A stretch of 64,000 bases of DNA from Mariannaea sp. PMI_226 (GCA_024336345.1 JANFOG010000004.1:1860001-1924000), one strand, 5' to 3'; positions 10,084 through 22,700 are shown, counted from the stretch's first letter. Program-made: numbers and translations. Notes: generated by a model from the letters alone, not told the origin.

Positions 10084-12642
10084 CTAGTTTGGTGTATGAT
10101 TTTCTTCAATCGTCATGACGCTATCCTCACTATCGCTGGCATCGTTCCAAAAATCTGTATCGTCGTCAGATGCCGGAGCGCAGTCTGTGGCTGACTGAAT
10201 CTCCGAGTCAGTCGTCTCAACGAGCATGTCGACTGCAGAGGCTATGCCCTGGCCCTCGACTGGAACGCTAAATCTGGCGTCTTGGTAGTCTGAAGCTCCC
10301 ATGGTAAAAGAAGATGAGGCAACGGAGACATCATCTGCAATGACGCGGTCTGGATGATAGACAGTTGAGATGCTGTCGTGCACGTCCAGTGATTCATAAT
10401 CGGTAACAGTGCTGCTACGCACTCTCAATTCAGCAAGGTCTTCAATCATTGACCCACAAACACTTGAAGACCGAGATGGAAGGCTAAATCCGGTATGAAA
10501 GGATGGCCCGGGGCCGTTGGGTCCCATGTCAGTTAGAGGGATCTGGTCCTCAAAGACTCCTCCGGTGCCATCATCGCATCCACCTGCCCACAGTGGTAAG
10601 AACTTCATCTCACTCTCGTTGTTGAGCGTGAGAAGCAAATGACGCGTGATATTTAGCGGCGGCTCCATGTCTGGACGAACCCAAGAGTGGCAGATGGGCA
10701 ATATCGCCACGCAGACGCTGCACTCCAGCTCCTTCAAACGTATCAATGGTGATCGAATCTGGCGGATGCCGTTTTCTAGAGCTCCTTGGCCAAAGTATGG
10801 TGCCCATGCGTCGGTATAGTCCAATATTGGACGGTCGTTCACCACGTTCTGGATGGCCCTGCTGACTTCCCTTTCGAGGTCTTCATATCGGAGCGCCATG
10901 GACTTGTGGTGCTTGCTCAAACCACCACAGAACATTAAAGTATCCAGTTCCCATGCAAATTCATTGTAGGTGAAGGAGCATAGAAATTGCTGAACAATGT
11001 TCAGTCTTCGTTTAATCGTAGATATAGTCTCAAAATCCCTGGCCTGGACATAAGAAGCTCGATCCTGGTCGATGCTTTTATAGAGAGTGTCAGTTCTATC
11101 AATGTCATTGGAAATTACTCTGTTGACAGAGCTGACAATCTCTTGAACCAATGCTTCCATGAAATTGCGAAGCTCCACAAGGGCAAATTCGGCAGAGACG
11201 CCAGACTCTTCGACGAGAAGCTGTTCAAGTGCCCGCAGCTGGTTCCACTCTTTGATGTCCCAATAGTCAAACATTTCGGGGTTCTGGAGGGTTGCAGTAA
11301 CGCTTGAGATACGCGCTACCAGTTCCCGTGCAGCATGTTGGACGATGTTACTCAGTTCATCTGGCAAATCACCGAGTCTTCTTCCAAAAATGGTGGTCTG
11401 CCCTCGCCCCTTCTTGGGTTGGGAGTCGGCCTGCTCAAGGGCTAGCTCGTTCACCAAGATGCGAAAAGCAGCCTGTGCGACTTCTGGTAGCTCCAGATTA
11501 TAAGCAATCTGCAACGCCTCCTCGGGAAGAACCTCGATGAACCGGGTATTTGGACCATGCATAATCCATTGTGCGACTCGATCTCTTATGACAGAGAAGC
11601 AATCAAACTCTTTGCTCAGCTTTAGCATGGTCCAAACCCGAGGTGCAGAATCCAAGACGGCTGGTTTTCCTTCAATAAGCATGAGGAGGCGGATGATACC
11701 GTTTCTGTGGCGGATTGGGCAGTAATCGGGGATACGCCGATAATCAGGTGTCTCGTAAAGATCGTCCTCTGATTGTGCCTTCATACGGAGGAGTCGCTCT
11801 GGGTCAAGGGGCAGTATATCTACCGGCAGTTTCACCGGCGCCGATTTGCTGCAGGTACAAACATCATCGTGGCCACAAACAAGCCAAGAGTCAACTCTAT
11901 GGAGTATTGAAGCACCCCACCAGTTGATGATGCCAGGGGTCAACGATAGCTCAGCTACCTGACAGACAAGCTCGTCGCCTTCCGAGGGGGGCGTAAGGTC
12001 CAGGACGTATTTGATCCCAGTAGGAAGTTTGTTGACTAGCTTTCGACGTCTCTGGACCCTGAACTGATATGTAGGACCAAGCATCTCGGCAAACTTGGCA
12101 GAATTGGTTTTGAGGAGATTTTCAGAGTGAACACGAAATTCCTGAGACTTGTAGGTGATGCCATTGCAGTCGGTCTGTCTCGTTGGGTGTTTTTGGTTCT
12201 GAGGGTAGTCAATAAAGACCAAGGTGTCACCCTCGCTGAGCTCGAAAGCAATAGAATGAATACGATAGAGCTCTAAATTCCTCGTCGAGCGTATTTCAAA
12301 TGAAGCCATGAGCCTAGGAGGGACGTCGTCTTGCATGCCCGCGGGTTTGTTGAAATGGATACCAGCCCACTTGGACATAGCTGGGCGTTTGGGGCCCAGA
12401 TATCCTTTCCCAGTGATTGGCATCTTATTAGATATTGTAGCACCGACAGTGCGGTGCCTTACTTCGCCTATGTTGTCGGACTCGATTTTCCATTCAGTCA
12501 TTTCTCTGGCCTCGGGCCAAGGATCAAGGGGATTTGATTTATCAAGGCCAGAGTTGTCATTCCAGATGCAACGCAGGTCCATAGCAGGTGTGCATGAATG
12601 AACAAAGGTGGGGTTTGGAAGGAACCTTGATAATCCTATCAC
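10084..12642 (-). CDS. Fungal protein with BTB/POZ-like segment, function unknown
   Basis: Uninterrupted minus-strand frame of 852 residues; a second in-frame AUG at 12582 would give 832 residues and is an equally possible start. I do not recognise a named family. The stretch SQEFRVHSENLLKTNSAKFA near residues 166-185 resembles the opening of a BTB/POZ domain, where a buried strand is followed by a 'VHS..L...S..F' helix. A later stretch (LLMLIEGKPAVLDSAPRVWT, then LKLSKEFDCFSVIRDRVAQWI, near 318-360) resembles the BTB region linking the domain to the BACK helices. BTB proteins usually dimerise or recruit partners to CUL3 ligases, but nothing here shows the partner. The last 130 residues are acidic and serine-rich, ending in DFWNDASDSEDSV. 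No signal peptide or membrane segment is visible. It is most likely a conserved filamentous-fungal orphan. The gene call is strong; the BTB link is tentative. Confidence 0.75.
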   Translation of the reverse strand: MIGLSRFLPNPTFVHSCTPAMDLRCIWNDNSGLDKSNPLDPWPEAREMTEWKIESDNIGEVRHRTVGATISNKMPITGKGYLGPKRPAMSKWAGIHFNKPAGMQDDVPPRLMASFEIRSTRNLELYRIHSIAFELSEGDTLVFIDYPQNQKHPTRQTDCNGITYKSQEFRVHSENLLKTNSAKFAEMLGPTYQFRVQRRRKLVNKLPTGIKYVLDLTPPSEGDELVCQVAELSLTPGIINWWGASILHRVDSWLVCGHDDVCTCSKSAPVKLPVDILPLDPERLLRMKAQSEDDLYETPDYRRIPDYCPIRHRNGIIRLLMLIEGKPAVLDSAPRVWTMLKLSKEFDCFSVIRDRVAQWIMHGPNTRFIEVLPEEALQIAYNLELPEVAQAAFRILVNELALEQADSQPKKGRGQTTIFGRRLGDLPDELSNIVQHAARELVARISSVTATLQNPEMFDYWDIKEWNQLRALEQLLVEESGVSAEFALVELRNFMEALVQEIVSSVNRVISNDIDRTDTLYKSIDQDRASYVQARDFETISTIKRRLNIVQQFLCSFTYNEFAWELDTLMFCGGLSKHHKSMALRYEDLEREVSRAIQNVVNDRPILDYTDAWAPYFGQGALENGIRQIRSPLIRLKELECSVCVAILPICHSWVRPDMEPPLNITRHLLLTLNNESEMKFLPLWAGGCDDGTGGVFEDQIPLTDMGPNGPGPSFHTGFSLPSRSSSVCGSMIEDLAELRVRSSTVTDYESLDVHDSISTVYHPDRVIADDVSVASSSFTMGASDYQDARFSVPVEGQGIASAVDMLVETTDSEIQSATDCAPASDDDTDFWNDASDSEDSVMTIEENHTPN

Positions 12643-12728
12643 AGTTTGCTAGAAGATGTGAGTCACGCGACGTGACGAAACGATTGCCTACGGTTCAAGA
12701 TGTCCCGGAATAGTAGACATGGAGATGA

Positions 12729-12757
12729 AAGAAAGAGAGAGAGACAGAGAGACAGAG
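12729..12757. repeat. GA-rich microsatellite
   Basis: Interrupted (GA)n/(GACA) tract just upstream of the minus-strand BTB-like gene, about 90-115 bp before its start codon. It may lie in that gene's promoter or leader, where it would be CT-rich on the sense strand, as is common in fungal promoters. Confidence 0.6.
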
Positions 12758-13129
12758 GAGCGGTTGGGATGCAAGGTCATTAGGCAAATATTATTAAAGA
12801 AAGAGAGCAAGGAGAGTAGAAAAAAGGGTAAAGGCGCAGTCACTCTGAGCTCCAGAATCATGTCAGCCTGGAAATCTGGCAATTCTGACAGGCATGTGGC
12901 ACTACCACAACGAAGATCATCCCAGGCCCGCTGACAGCGCTGCCTTTGGCACACCAAGTGCAGGCAGCAAACCAAACCAAATAGCTACAGTACCTAGTCA
13001 AGACTTCGCTGGACGAGGTGGGGTAATTGTGTACAGTTCTATGTAAGTGTGCGAGGGAGGGTAGAGAGAGTGAGTAATGCATGTGTGCTTGTCTGCCTAC
13101 CTAGGTAGCTAGGCATGCAGGGAGGCTGA

Positions 13130-13170
13130 GTGTGTGTGTGATGTGTGTGTGCGTGTGCCTGTGCGTGTGT
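13130..13170. repeat. GT/TG microsatellite
   Basis: Imperfect (TG)n run with GCG and CC interruptions. No function is apparent. The tract is long enough to be length-variable among isolates. Confidence 0.8.
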
Positions 13171-14673
13171 TTTAGTTCTGGTTTCTGCGGCATTGCGCCT
13201 GTAGATGTGAGATTGTTTGCCAACGGCCGGAGAGCTGGTGAGGAGCCGGCAAAGGGGGGGGGAGGCAAAAGAAGGGATTGGTGTGATTTCAAGAAGTGGA
13301 AACGTGGTACGATTGGCCACCTCATGTTGGCAGTTGAAAGAAGAGAAAGGGACATCATTCAGGTTTTTAGTGGCTGATGAGCTGAGGAGTTGTTGCCTAA
13401 GGTAAGGCAGGTAAGGTAGGCAGTGCCTTACTTGGCCTTCGCTGACTTGTTACTGGGTTTGTAGTTGGTGGTCGGTGGTTGGTGGTTTTGGGGAAGTGCA
13501 ATCGCGCAGGTAAATAATTTCGCAGTAACTAAGTTGCTAAGGGACTGTATGTATGCAATCTGCACACTTATTAGGTTGGTGGTCAGCCCAGCCAGCGGGT
13601 CGGAGCACGCAGTGGTGAGAGTGCATTGCATGGGACTTTGATACATAGAATACACTGCATCATCAAAATTGATGTGCAAATTAGGTAGCAGACTACAGAT
13701 TAGTCTGTGAGTTAACTTAAGGTACCGTAGGCTGTAGGTAACGTTAGCTGCCAGAAGGGAACCTTAACTGACTCAGCTAGGTCTGGCTCTTTTTTTTTTT
13801 TTCTTTTTTTTTTGGTCTTTTCTTTTACAGTACAGTACTAAACCCCATACTGTCCAGCGGCAAAAATACTGGGGATGGAGATGGAGATGGGAGATGGAAA
13901 ATGGGGGACATGGGGGGGGCACAGGGGGGCCACGGAGGCTTGGAGCATGGGGAAGTGGGATATTTTAGGGTAAGGTAACTAATGAGCTTGTCATCATGGA
14001 GCAGCGAAACCAGGCGCGCTGACCGAGGATAGTAAATCACACAGAGCAGCAGGTGGTCGTAGTTGAAGGCTCGAGCTCTGTTATTAATACCAGTGCTGCA
14101 TACTATGTACAGACTATACACCAATCCGACTATATTTCTCGATACTACGTATCCGTTGAGGCAAGGTCGCATTCCCCAAGATGCTGCCCCGACCAACCAA
14201 CGATTTCAGTTTGCACGTAGCAAGTTACTTAGGAAGCGGTCGAACACAAACCAACGCCTCAGTCTGTCACCGTCGCTGGTCCGTGAGCCCCTCCCTCCCT
14301 CCCTCTCTCCCCCATATTCTCTTCCTTCTCCTCCTTCGTCTCCTCCCCTTCTCCTCCTCCAAGCCCGCCCCCCCCCCCCAACCTCATTTGCCACTCCCGT
14401 TCCAGCTATGCCAAAAACTCTCCATAGCGTAAAGAGGGGAAGCTTCACCGAGTGAAACGAGTTAGCTGCAAAAGCACTCTGTTGTCTAGCCCTTCAGCAC
14501 ATGGGGGGGAAGGGGAAGCGGAGGGGGGGGCCAAAATGATACATGGATGCGTTACCTCAGGGGAACGACACATCTACCTAGTAGTGCACAGGATCAATGC
14601 GGAGAATACGACCAGGTCTCATGTAACACAAAGGTAGCAATGAACTTCCAAGTTGGCTGGCATCCAACTCACT

Positions 14674-14679
14674 TATAAA
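14674..14679 (+). promoter_or_regulatory. Candidate TATA box for the small membrane protein gene
   Basis: TATAAA lies about 385 bp before the start codon at 15061. It would predict transcription from near 14705 and a leader of roughly 350 nt, rich in C and T. The leader downstream of it is CT-rich, as in strongly expressed fungal genes. Position and sequence are the only evidence. Confidence 0.35.
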
Positions 14680-15060
14680 CCCCAACCCATCCTACTTCGG
14701 ACGCTTCAGTCCGTCCATTTGCCGGTGCTTGTCTTCCAGCTAAACTTTACCCCGTCCGACTTTCGTCATTCACCTTACGACGATCCATTACAATTACACA
14801 ATTGAGGAAGCCATTCGTCGAGTCGAGTCTCTCTTACAGTCTACGCCGTGACGTATCAGCTAGACCTTCACGCGACCACCTGCCTCGGTATCTCACCTAC
14901 CTATTCACCTACCTACCCACCTCGAACTCACACTTCTCTCCCCTTTCTTCAATCATTCTAACCCCATCCATTCACCCAAATTAATAATAATAACAATAAT
15001 AAGCCCGTCTCTTCTCTGCTGGCACTCTTGACCAAAGACCATATACCATTTCCCACAACC

Positions 15061-15357
15061 ATGGCACCAACCAATCCCACCCCATCGTCCTACTCCACAC
15101 GACCTTTCCTGTGAGTTTCTCCTCCTCGCTGATCTATCCTTCCACCAACTCCCAAACTCCAACATAAGACAATTCTAACATACCTTCTGCCCCTCAGCCG
15201 CTACAAAGGAATTGCTGTCCTCGCCGCAGCAGCAGCAGCTGCTGCCGTCGCCTTCAAATACCAGGCGGCTGCATTTAATCACAACGAAGTCGAACAACGT
15301 ACACGAAAAGCTCCCTACGGTTACGTTTCGGTTGATCGCAGCGGCGGGGGCATTTGA
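15061..15357 (+). CDS. Small single-pass membrane protein, 69 residues, one intron
   Basis: Exons 15061-15110 and 15198-15357. The intron has a GTGAGT donor, a TTCTAAC branch site at about 15173-15179 and a CTCAG acceptor, joined in phase 2 within a leucine codon. The protein begins MAPTNPTPSSYSTRPFL, then RYKGIAVL, an uninterrupted run of eight alanines and VAFKYQ, forming one hydrophobic helix at about residues 20-40. It ends in the polar tail APYGYVSVDRSGGGI. The basic residues before the helix and the lack of acidic residues in the first half suit a mitochondrial inner-membrane or tail-type orientation, but I do not recognise a named family. The AUG context is ACCATGG, the leader is CT-rich, and the splice signals are textbook, so I regard this as a real gene despite its size. 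Confidence 0.72.
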
Positions 15358-16003
15358 TTGTGACAGCAATACCGCCATGAGCTGCTGTTCGCATTGCGGC
15401 CAGACTATACCGGCTAATGATTCTGTATTGAGTTGAAACCAAAGGATGTGAAGATTTAAGTACTTCTTCGTGATGAGGTGAAATGCTTAGGGCCATGCCA
15501 GACGTGTGCAATAACTGAATAGAAGGGATGGGAAAGCGCACCCAGGAAAGGGTAAAAAGCAGAGGCTTCTTCAGGGGCAGAGGCCAAGCAAAAAAGAAAT
15601 CGACACACATAGTCCGTACGGAAGATATGCATATATACACCAGGAACTTAGAGAGCTCAAACCAAGTCGGGCTCGTTTCTATTCACACAATTAATCTGTA
15701 CAATTGCAATTAATCCAATCCCTTCATCCTTCATCTCCAACTACTAAACTAGCCTTCCTCGGTCCGGTTTTGAGAAGGTTCTCTAATAATCAAACCAAGC
15801 CCCCCTTCCATCCCGCCCTGCCTCCCCTCCAAACAAACAAAAAACTGAAAAAAAGGCCAATCAATAAATAATGATGCCTCCAAACGCCGAGCCAATGCAT
15901 CCCCCATGCAGGCTGAGGATAACAAGAGAAATCAGAAGCAATATTATCGCGAATGCCCTAGACATCGCCCCAACTCCAGCCCCCCTTACCATGTCTTCCC
16001 ATT
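15358..16003. other. Convergent 3' spacer between the small gene and YVC1
   Basis: About 645 bp between convergent genes. It contains AT-rich stretches around 15690-15720 and A-runs near 15836-15856 that would serve 3' end formation. No further coding signal was found. Confidence 0.55.
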
Positions 16004-19000
16004 TTACAATGACCCGCCCTTCTGAAGAAAGTCGTCGTCGCTCTCACCCTCGTCTTCTGACGAGTATGCTACCTCTTTGCCCTTACCCTTGATGTCCCAT
16101 ACTGCCTTAGGTTCCTTGAGACTTCTCCGACTAATAGGTCTTTTAGACATGGCTACCTTCTTGGAGTCAGTCTTGTGCCTCCGGAGTCGGTCTCTACCCG
16201 CTACTTCGATCATGGGGGGACCCCTAGTCTCTTCACCTGACGAGTTGCGCTGGGTTGTAGGAGCTGTTGAGGAGTGCTTCAGGTCACGCATCTCCCGGAT
16301 CACATCGGCGAAGCTTTCTTCCAGCGTTTTCATCCGCGCTAAGACTAGCCTGCTCATCCTGTCTCGATCTCCACCGTCTCCGTCGCCGGCTGCCCGCAGT
16401 CGACTGTCCTTCATCATGGCCAAAGCCATTTGGGTCTGGAAGCTCCCCACCATACCTGCGTTCGGGTCATGAGCGAATCCCAAATGATCCGACATAGCAC
16501 TCAAGTCCACTGAGGAGAGTCTTCGAGTTTCTCGAGGCCGGTTTCGAGGCTCAATGCTCAACAGGGCAGACCGGCTAACGCCGCCAGCCTCCGGAATCCC
16601 TCGTGTAGTAGGTATTACAACACGCGGCTTAGATCCGGCTACATATAAAGACCGTCGGGGAGAGCTCCGGCGTCCACTCTGTGTCGGCGTCTTCTCCCCT
16701 CCCGTTGTACGCCCGCTAGTTCGCGGTCTCGCGGGTCCAGCCTGGGGTGGTGATACTGGTGAAGCGCCCCCCTGAGCCTGTTTCATCTCCTGAGGGTTGA
16801 AGAGGATCGTGTTGGTTGACATAGTGCGATTATGGACAACTCGCCTCGGCAGCGGGGTGGGAGCACTGTCTCCAGAGCTCACCGAAGATGCCAATTTTCC
16901 AAACCCAGATGCCATGGGTGTCTTTGCAAAGTAGTCACTTTCTTCTTCCTCCGAGATGTGATTGACATCCATCCGGCTTTGTTCAGCATTTGTGCCATTG
17001 TCATCTTCGTCTTCATCATTGGTGACCAGCTCGTCGTCACCGTCAGCGTCGGTTTGATCCTTATACTCAGGCACCTCAGTGGTAGTATGATGTCTGAGGA
17101 AGTGCGAGGGCCGCATTGGATGACCGTAGTTCGATAGCAGATCAGCCGGATCACTTGCCGCTGATCTGGCATCCGAAATCCGTCTAAGGCCGGACGTGCG
17201 CTCCCATCCCACACTAAGCCTCCTTTGCCAGTGAGGAACTACCGGGCTGTCCAGAGTGGGCCAGTTGGCTGGTGATGTCCCTGTATCATCATGTTGATCC
17301 ATCCAGTTGCGAATGGCAGTTTGGGTTTTTCTCCTCTCGTTACGTCTATGTGTTCTGAGAGTCATGGGATCTGGCACACGACGAAAGACTTCCTCCAGCG
17401 CCCGATCCTTCTGAAACCCGGCAACTGATTCCTCACGAACGCGAACATTGGGGCTAAAAATGGCTGTTCTGGATGAGGGATCAGCGAATGAGATGGTTCT
17501 ACCCCGATCACGGCCTGCGTGTTCCACCAAATCGGTTGGCTCAAACATTGACGGAGCAAGCCATAGCCTTTCATACAAATAGATGAAGAACAATATGGGG
17601 AAATGGGTGGCCTTGATGATTGTTCGGTTCAGCCACACAAAGTGTTTCAGGGGCATAAAGTACCGCAAGGGCATGACCACCCAGGCAAAGATGTTGGTGG
17701 GGGCGATGTAGGAGAACAAGGCGTCATTCTTGACCATGGAAATGGTGTTAATTGCGAACAGAAACCTGGTAATCGTTAGACTTCCTGCATGTGGGATCCC
17801 TTTCTGTGAGAGAGGGGGCTTACTGGTGCTCTTCATTGGCGTTGGATGCAATTGCCATGAATGAGTTGGTTAGGACAGTGATGAGAATCGTGCTACGAGT
17901 TGAATTAGTCAACGATGCCCCGCAACGTTGACGGGGAAAATGGCGATAACTTACACAACCAAGAAATGACAAATAATGAGGAAGAGGACTAGCAAAGTCC
18001 TTCCTAACCAGTTGTACGTTGGCCAGCTAAAACCTCGTTAATTCATCATTGCCGACTATAATGCGTGCTTGAGGTTGACTTACACATCCCAAGCAGCGGG
18101 TGTGAATCCCATGAGGAGCTGGAAAATCTTGTAGGCCACCTCAGATGCTTCAAAGGAGTTCTTAGACAAGGTGAAGAAGACAAAAAACCCACTGCACAGT
18201 ATGCCTATTAGGACAAACACTGCTGCGAGATCCGCTGCCATCAATCGAAACGCAATTAGGAGTTGGGAAAAATACTGGTAGTGGTCAAGGATACTGAAGA
18301 TGCGTGGGAGCAGGAGGATAGCATTTGCCGCGAGAACGTCGTATGCCATGTCGTTCCAGTGATGGGGGTCTACTAGGAAGACTCCATACGCTCGCATGCA
18401 GTAGTAAACAATGAGCAACATGAGGATGCCCAAGTCGAAGATGTTCCAGAAGCTCATGATATAGAGGGCAAATCCTTGCTCGTTGAAACCAACAAGCTCG
18501 TCCAACATGAAACCAGCGCTCCAGAACCAAAAGACCAGTTCTAGTGCTGTAATTTGGACGGAACGTTGGGCCAGGACAGCGAGGAAAAGGCCTATCAATA
18601 CGGCAAGAGATATGGTGGAGAGGAATGACCTGTACCGGGGGACTCGAAGCCGAGATAGCTTGAGGAGAGATGCCTGGCGAGGGTCATAGAGCGTCACGGT
18701 GCGTCTTCCTGGAGGAATATGAGAACTAGATTCCTTTTGAGGCGGGGAACTGAGCAACGGTGTTCTGTCATCCACCTTCCCAGCTCGACCAGCGGTATGG
18801 CGTTCAGGAAGTTCACGATGTAAGCTATCAGCTGATGAGTGGAAGGTAATGGCACCGCTCCAAATCGCATCCAGCTGCTGCACGACAACAGGATGGGCAA
18901 GGAAGTGTTTGGCTGAGGCTCGAATGGCAACCTCGAGAGTAGACGTGCGGGAAGCAGTCAATTGCATCGCAGTATGAGGAGTCCTACGAGGGGCATTTTG

Positions 19001-19792
19001 GGACGACTGGGCTCCAGGAAGCCCTTGCAGTGGATAAAAGTCGTAGGCGAGGGCATCAATGAGCTCACGCGTGTTGTATTCCTTGAGCAACTTGAGGGCG
19101 AGGAGTTCGCACACCTTGGCTCGGGTGCTACTGGTGCCGGCGTTGCTTGGATACAAGCTTGCTTCCTTGTTGAATTGCAGACAGTTGGCCATAAGTGTAT
19201 ACAGGGTGGCGCGGGAGAAGTGCTGGGTACGAATCTGCTGCTGCATCGGCTTCACTAGGAATTGAGAGACCTGGGGGGATCTCAACTGGTCCCATGACAG
19301 GGTTGTTTCGGTGCGGGCAGACACGATTATTCGAATAGCATGCGTGATGCTGTATATGGGTAAAGAATCTACATGAACTGGTTAGAATGCACAATGCTCG
19401 TCTGTATTGATCCGTTTGGGTAACAAACCCAGATGGCTGGCAGAGAAAAGAGGGAGGACAGGCAGTTGAGCATGCCGATGGTCTTCATCGCGAATTTCGT
19501 CACCGCCGTCGTCTTCATCCTCTTGGTCATCGACGTCGTGTTCGTGAAGGGACCTGGGTACAGGACCGCCTTCCTCATTGGAATCGTCAACATCGTCATC
19601 ATCAGCCTCTGTGAAATCGGCCGTGGCATGTCTGCGGAGTGTGTGTTGATGTTCGAGACGTTCCCGTCTCGGTGACAGGGAGCCGGTCGATTCGGGACGG
19701 CGTTGGGCACGGCGGGGGCCAGCCCTCGGATGCAGCAGCGTGGAGAACATGGCATTCGAAACGGTGGGAGGTCTCGTCGATTTCGATTCCAT
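16004..19792 (-). CDS. YVC1: YVC1-type vacuolar TRP cation channel
   Basis: Fungal TRP channel that releases calcium from the vacuole. Proposed exons in coding order are 19792-19429, 19368-18084, 18026-17955, 17892-17824 and 17765-16004, giving 1183 residues. The introns are 57-62 nt and phase-consistent; several have CTAAC/CTAAT branch sites. The N-terminus has an acidic stretch (EADDDDVDDSNEEGG) before the signature TTLSWDQLRSPQVSQFLVKP. Membrane segments lie at about residues 365-640: LSTISLAVLIGLFLAVLAQ, then GILMLLIVYYCM, DLAAVFVLIGILCSGFFVFF, the pore-side segment AYKIFQLLMGFTPAAWDVWP, and LLVLFLIICHFLVVTILITV. The long cytosolic tail is Ser/Arg-rich. Three introns fall inside the pore and S6 region, so unspliced frames would miss it. 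The start was chosen as MESKSTRPP in an ATCATGG context; a further in-frame AUG lies seven codons upstream. Confidence 0.92.
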
Positions 19793-22700
19793 GATGGATG
19801 TTCCCCTAAGCAAGCGTGCCGCCTTGCGAGCTGCGTCTCAACGCGCCATGGGGGGAGTCGAGACAGAGAGGCTCAGCGAAAGGAGCGAACAAGAAAGAGA
19901 GACGAGCTCTCTATTGGGGGGAAAGAGATTCGAAAGGAATCAACAATGGGGGAAAATAGCAACAGCCCGTTGCAGGTCAATGAGAAACATACGAAATGGA
20001 ATCGGGAGAAATGGAAAATGGCAAAGGAAAATAAAATAAAAAAGAAAGAGTAGTCAACTCTAGGGAATGTCGTGGGCGCGGAGGCTTCAATCCTCGAGTG
20101 AGAAGCCAAAGCAGCAGTAGGAGGAGGCTAAGGCACAGCGGCTAGAGACGAAAGGGACAACGCTGGACGGAGTACCACCAAGCGCTAGACCCTTAGTGGC
20201 CGACACGGTGTAACGCCAGTGGACAGGGGACGAGGTTCAGTGCGTGGGCCACTGGTCTGCTCCACTGGGGGTTTGTGCGAGCGCACCCCGGGCCCTGCAA
20301 CGACGACCAAGAATGGGGGCCCGGATTGCAAGAAGGATCCATAGGTTCTCGAGCTGTCCCCCCACTCGACGACGCTTAAACTGTTCATCGACTGACGCAC
20401 CATGCACTAACATTGAAAACCTCTTTTCCCTCGAGAGCCAATTGACAAGGCTGGCTTGAGTTAGATACGAGACATGACGAACATGTAAAAGCACTGGATA
20501 GATGAAGAGAGACACGGTAACTTCAGTTCGTAGTTAGTGCGTCTTCCGCTAACCGGACGGGTAATTAGTAAGGTAACAGGTAGGTCGTTGACCGTGCTCT
20601 CCGCCCGCCCAGGGTACATTGCGTAACCTTGAACCATGCAAGTAATTACCTACAGGCACGTACTTACTTTAGCTAGGTACCTACTGTACTTAAGGTAAGG
20701 GAGTCAACGTGGAATTGTGTGTTGAGCCTGTTGTAAAACCTCTCGATGATGCGCATTGGTTGAACAGAGACGATTTTGTGTCAATCCTCGACTTTCATAA
20801 TATATCAACCTTGAGACAAATTGCTATTGGAGAGGCGCATAACTCAGTTTGGTCCCTATCGACATACCTACTACAACGTGAATGTTACATATAGTAGGAA
20901 GTAGAGTGGCTGCCGCTCATCCCTATCCCTGAGAAATGATGGTACCATGCGGTGCGCACTACGTCGTCACTAATGTACGTAGTAAATAAGAGTAGGCTAG
21001 ATATTGCAACTACGTGGTGGAGCCGGTAAGGTAAATTAATGGATTCCATTTGAGTAACAAGAGAATCGAAATGAACCGGGAGGCTGAAGATGTTCATTCA
21101 GCTTGTAAAGTTTGTTCTAAAAACGCATTCGGGCAGAGTGTGTGAGGGATTACGAATAACTCAGTACCTTATCAAGACTTGGAGTAGGGGGGGGGGGACT
21201 AAGGGTGAAGATGATGGGAGGTTGGTGGTGTGCTTCTAAGCAGAAACAACCAACCAAAGAACCAAAGGAGTCCATTCTCTCTGGCGGGTTCCCTCTATTG
21301 ACTTGCCCATGCAATAGGTGGCGGGAGCTCGGGGATAAAACTTAGGGCGGTTGGTAGATGGGAGGCTGATACTCATTGCCACCAACAAAAAACACCACCA
21401 GGCTTCCTCCAATCCGATGGGGGGACGAGAATGTAACAAAAGAATCGCATGTCATGAGTTGAGAAGAAAGAGACGGACAGCAAGGAGAGAAGGAATAGCA
21501 GAGGATCAAGGGAGGGGCTTTCAGGCTGACATCGTACACAGTCTGAGTAGTTCTGCATTGCTATGGCATGGCTCCCTTGATTCGTCCTCTTGACGCCATC
21601 GCCATTGCCATCGCCATCCAAACTACCCACCGAGGTATGCATGGAGCCAACCCCCAGCCCCTTGTCTGACCCGCTCCTCTTAACTCTTGTTGTTGATGCG
21701 AGAGGCGACGACCCCATGATCCCATGATCAGCAGCATCAAAAGATAAGGTCAGGCATGCATGCTGCATGCACTGGTCTGGTTTGGGACCTCCATTCTTAG
21801 CACCGTTCGTTACGTTATCGACCATCCCATCCAGCCCATCTAGCCATCCATCCCTCCTGAAGAAAAATCACCATCACAAGGTCAAAACCCGTCTCCAATA
21901 AGCACGAGCCATTTTATCAGATCTCAAGAAAATCGGCGAACCTCTACTATTTTTTTTATTAACGAAATTAGGACTGGATTGCCGGCTGATCAATCGAAGC
22001 ACAGACGACCCAAATCGAAGAGAGAGCCCAAAAGGAGACGTGCTGACCTCTGCCGTGAACGGAGGGGGGAGGAGGTTTTCAAATCCTTTTCTCAATAAAC
22101 ACCACCAGCAGCCGGCATCCACTGATCTCGCGCATCTCACAAGACGCACAACGCACGCACATCACATGTGCATGGTCCATCGATGACTCCAGATCGTGCG
22201 GCTACCCCGGCTCTTGGTCTCCCTTCCTTTTTTTTGCAACAACTTACCATTTTTCCCCCCCTCCTGCGATAGCGAAACACTAGGCTGTCTCTGGCTCGCA
22301 ATTATCTGCCCACAATGAACTCCTTCTCCTCTCCTTACCTTCACCTCCAATCGATCAAGCGATCGCCCTCTATCATTGCCTACTATGTACAAAACCATCC
22401 CTTGATTGGGCGCCTTGTTGGAGCTCCACCACTCCACCATGGCCACAACGCTGTTAGCAAAAACGTGAATACGATAATATCCCCCCAAGATAGTATGCAG
22501 TTAACTCCTCCATTTCCGCGCCGTCGTGAAGATCTCCTCTCACCCACCTTGCCCTACTTGGATTGCACCAGCGCTTACTGCGGGAATTCTGTGTTCCAAA
22601 AAAGATGCAACCTCTTCATTTCTGAAAAGTCTCATATTAAGACAAAGCCGCAAAGTCGCAGTGCACTTGCTCAGACCATCTCCACCATTGTCTTTCCGCT

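Larger units (their letters stand above)
12643..15060. other. Repeat-rich spacer and long promoter of the small gene at 15061
   Basis: About 2.4 kb without a supported gene. It is dense in simple sequence: a GA-rich run (about 12729-12757), a GT microsatellite (about 13130-13170), paired T-tracts (about 13791-13812), G runs (about 13900-13930) and a CT/C-rich block (about 14285-14380). Short TACCTA/TAGGTA-type words recur (for example 13096-13112 and 13399-13433). The right part is the promoter of the small membrane protein gene. Frames present here translate only simple repeats. Confidence 0.6.
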
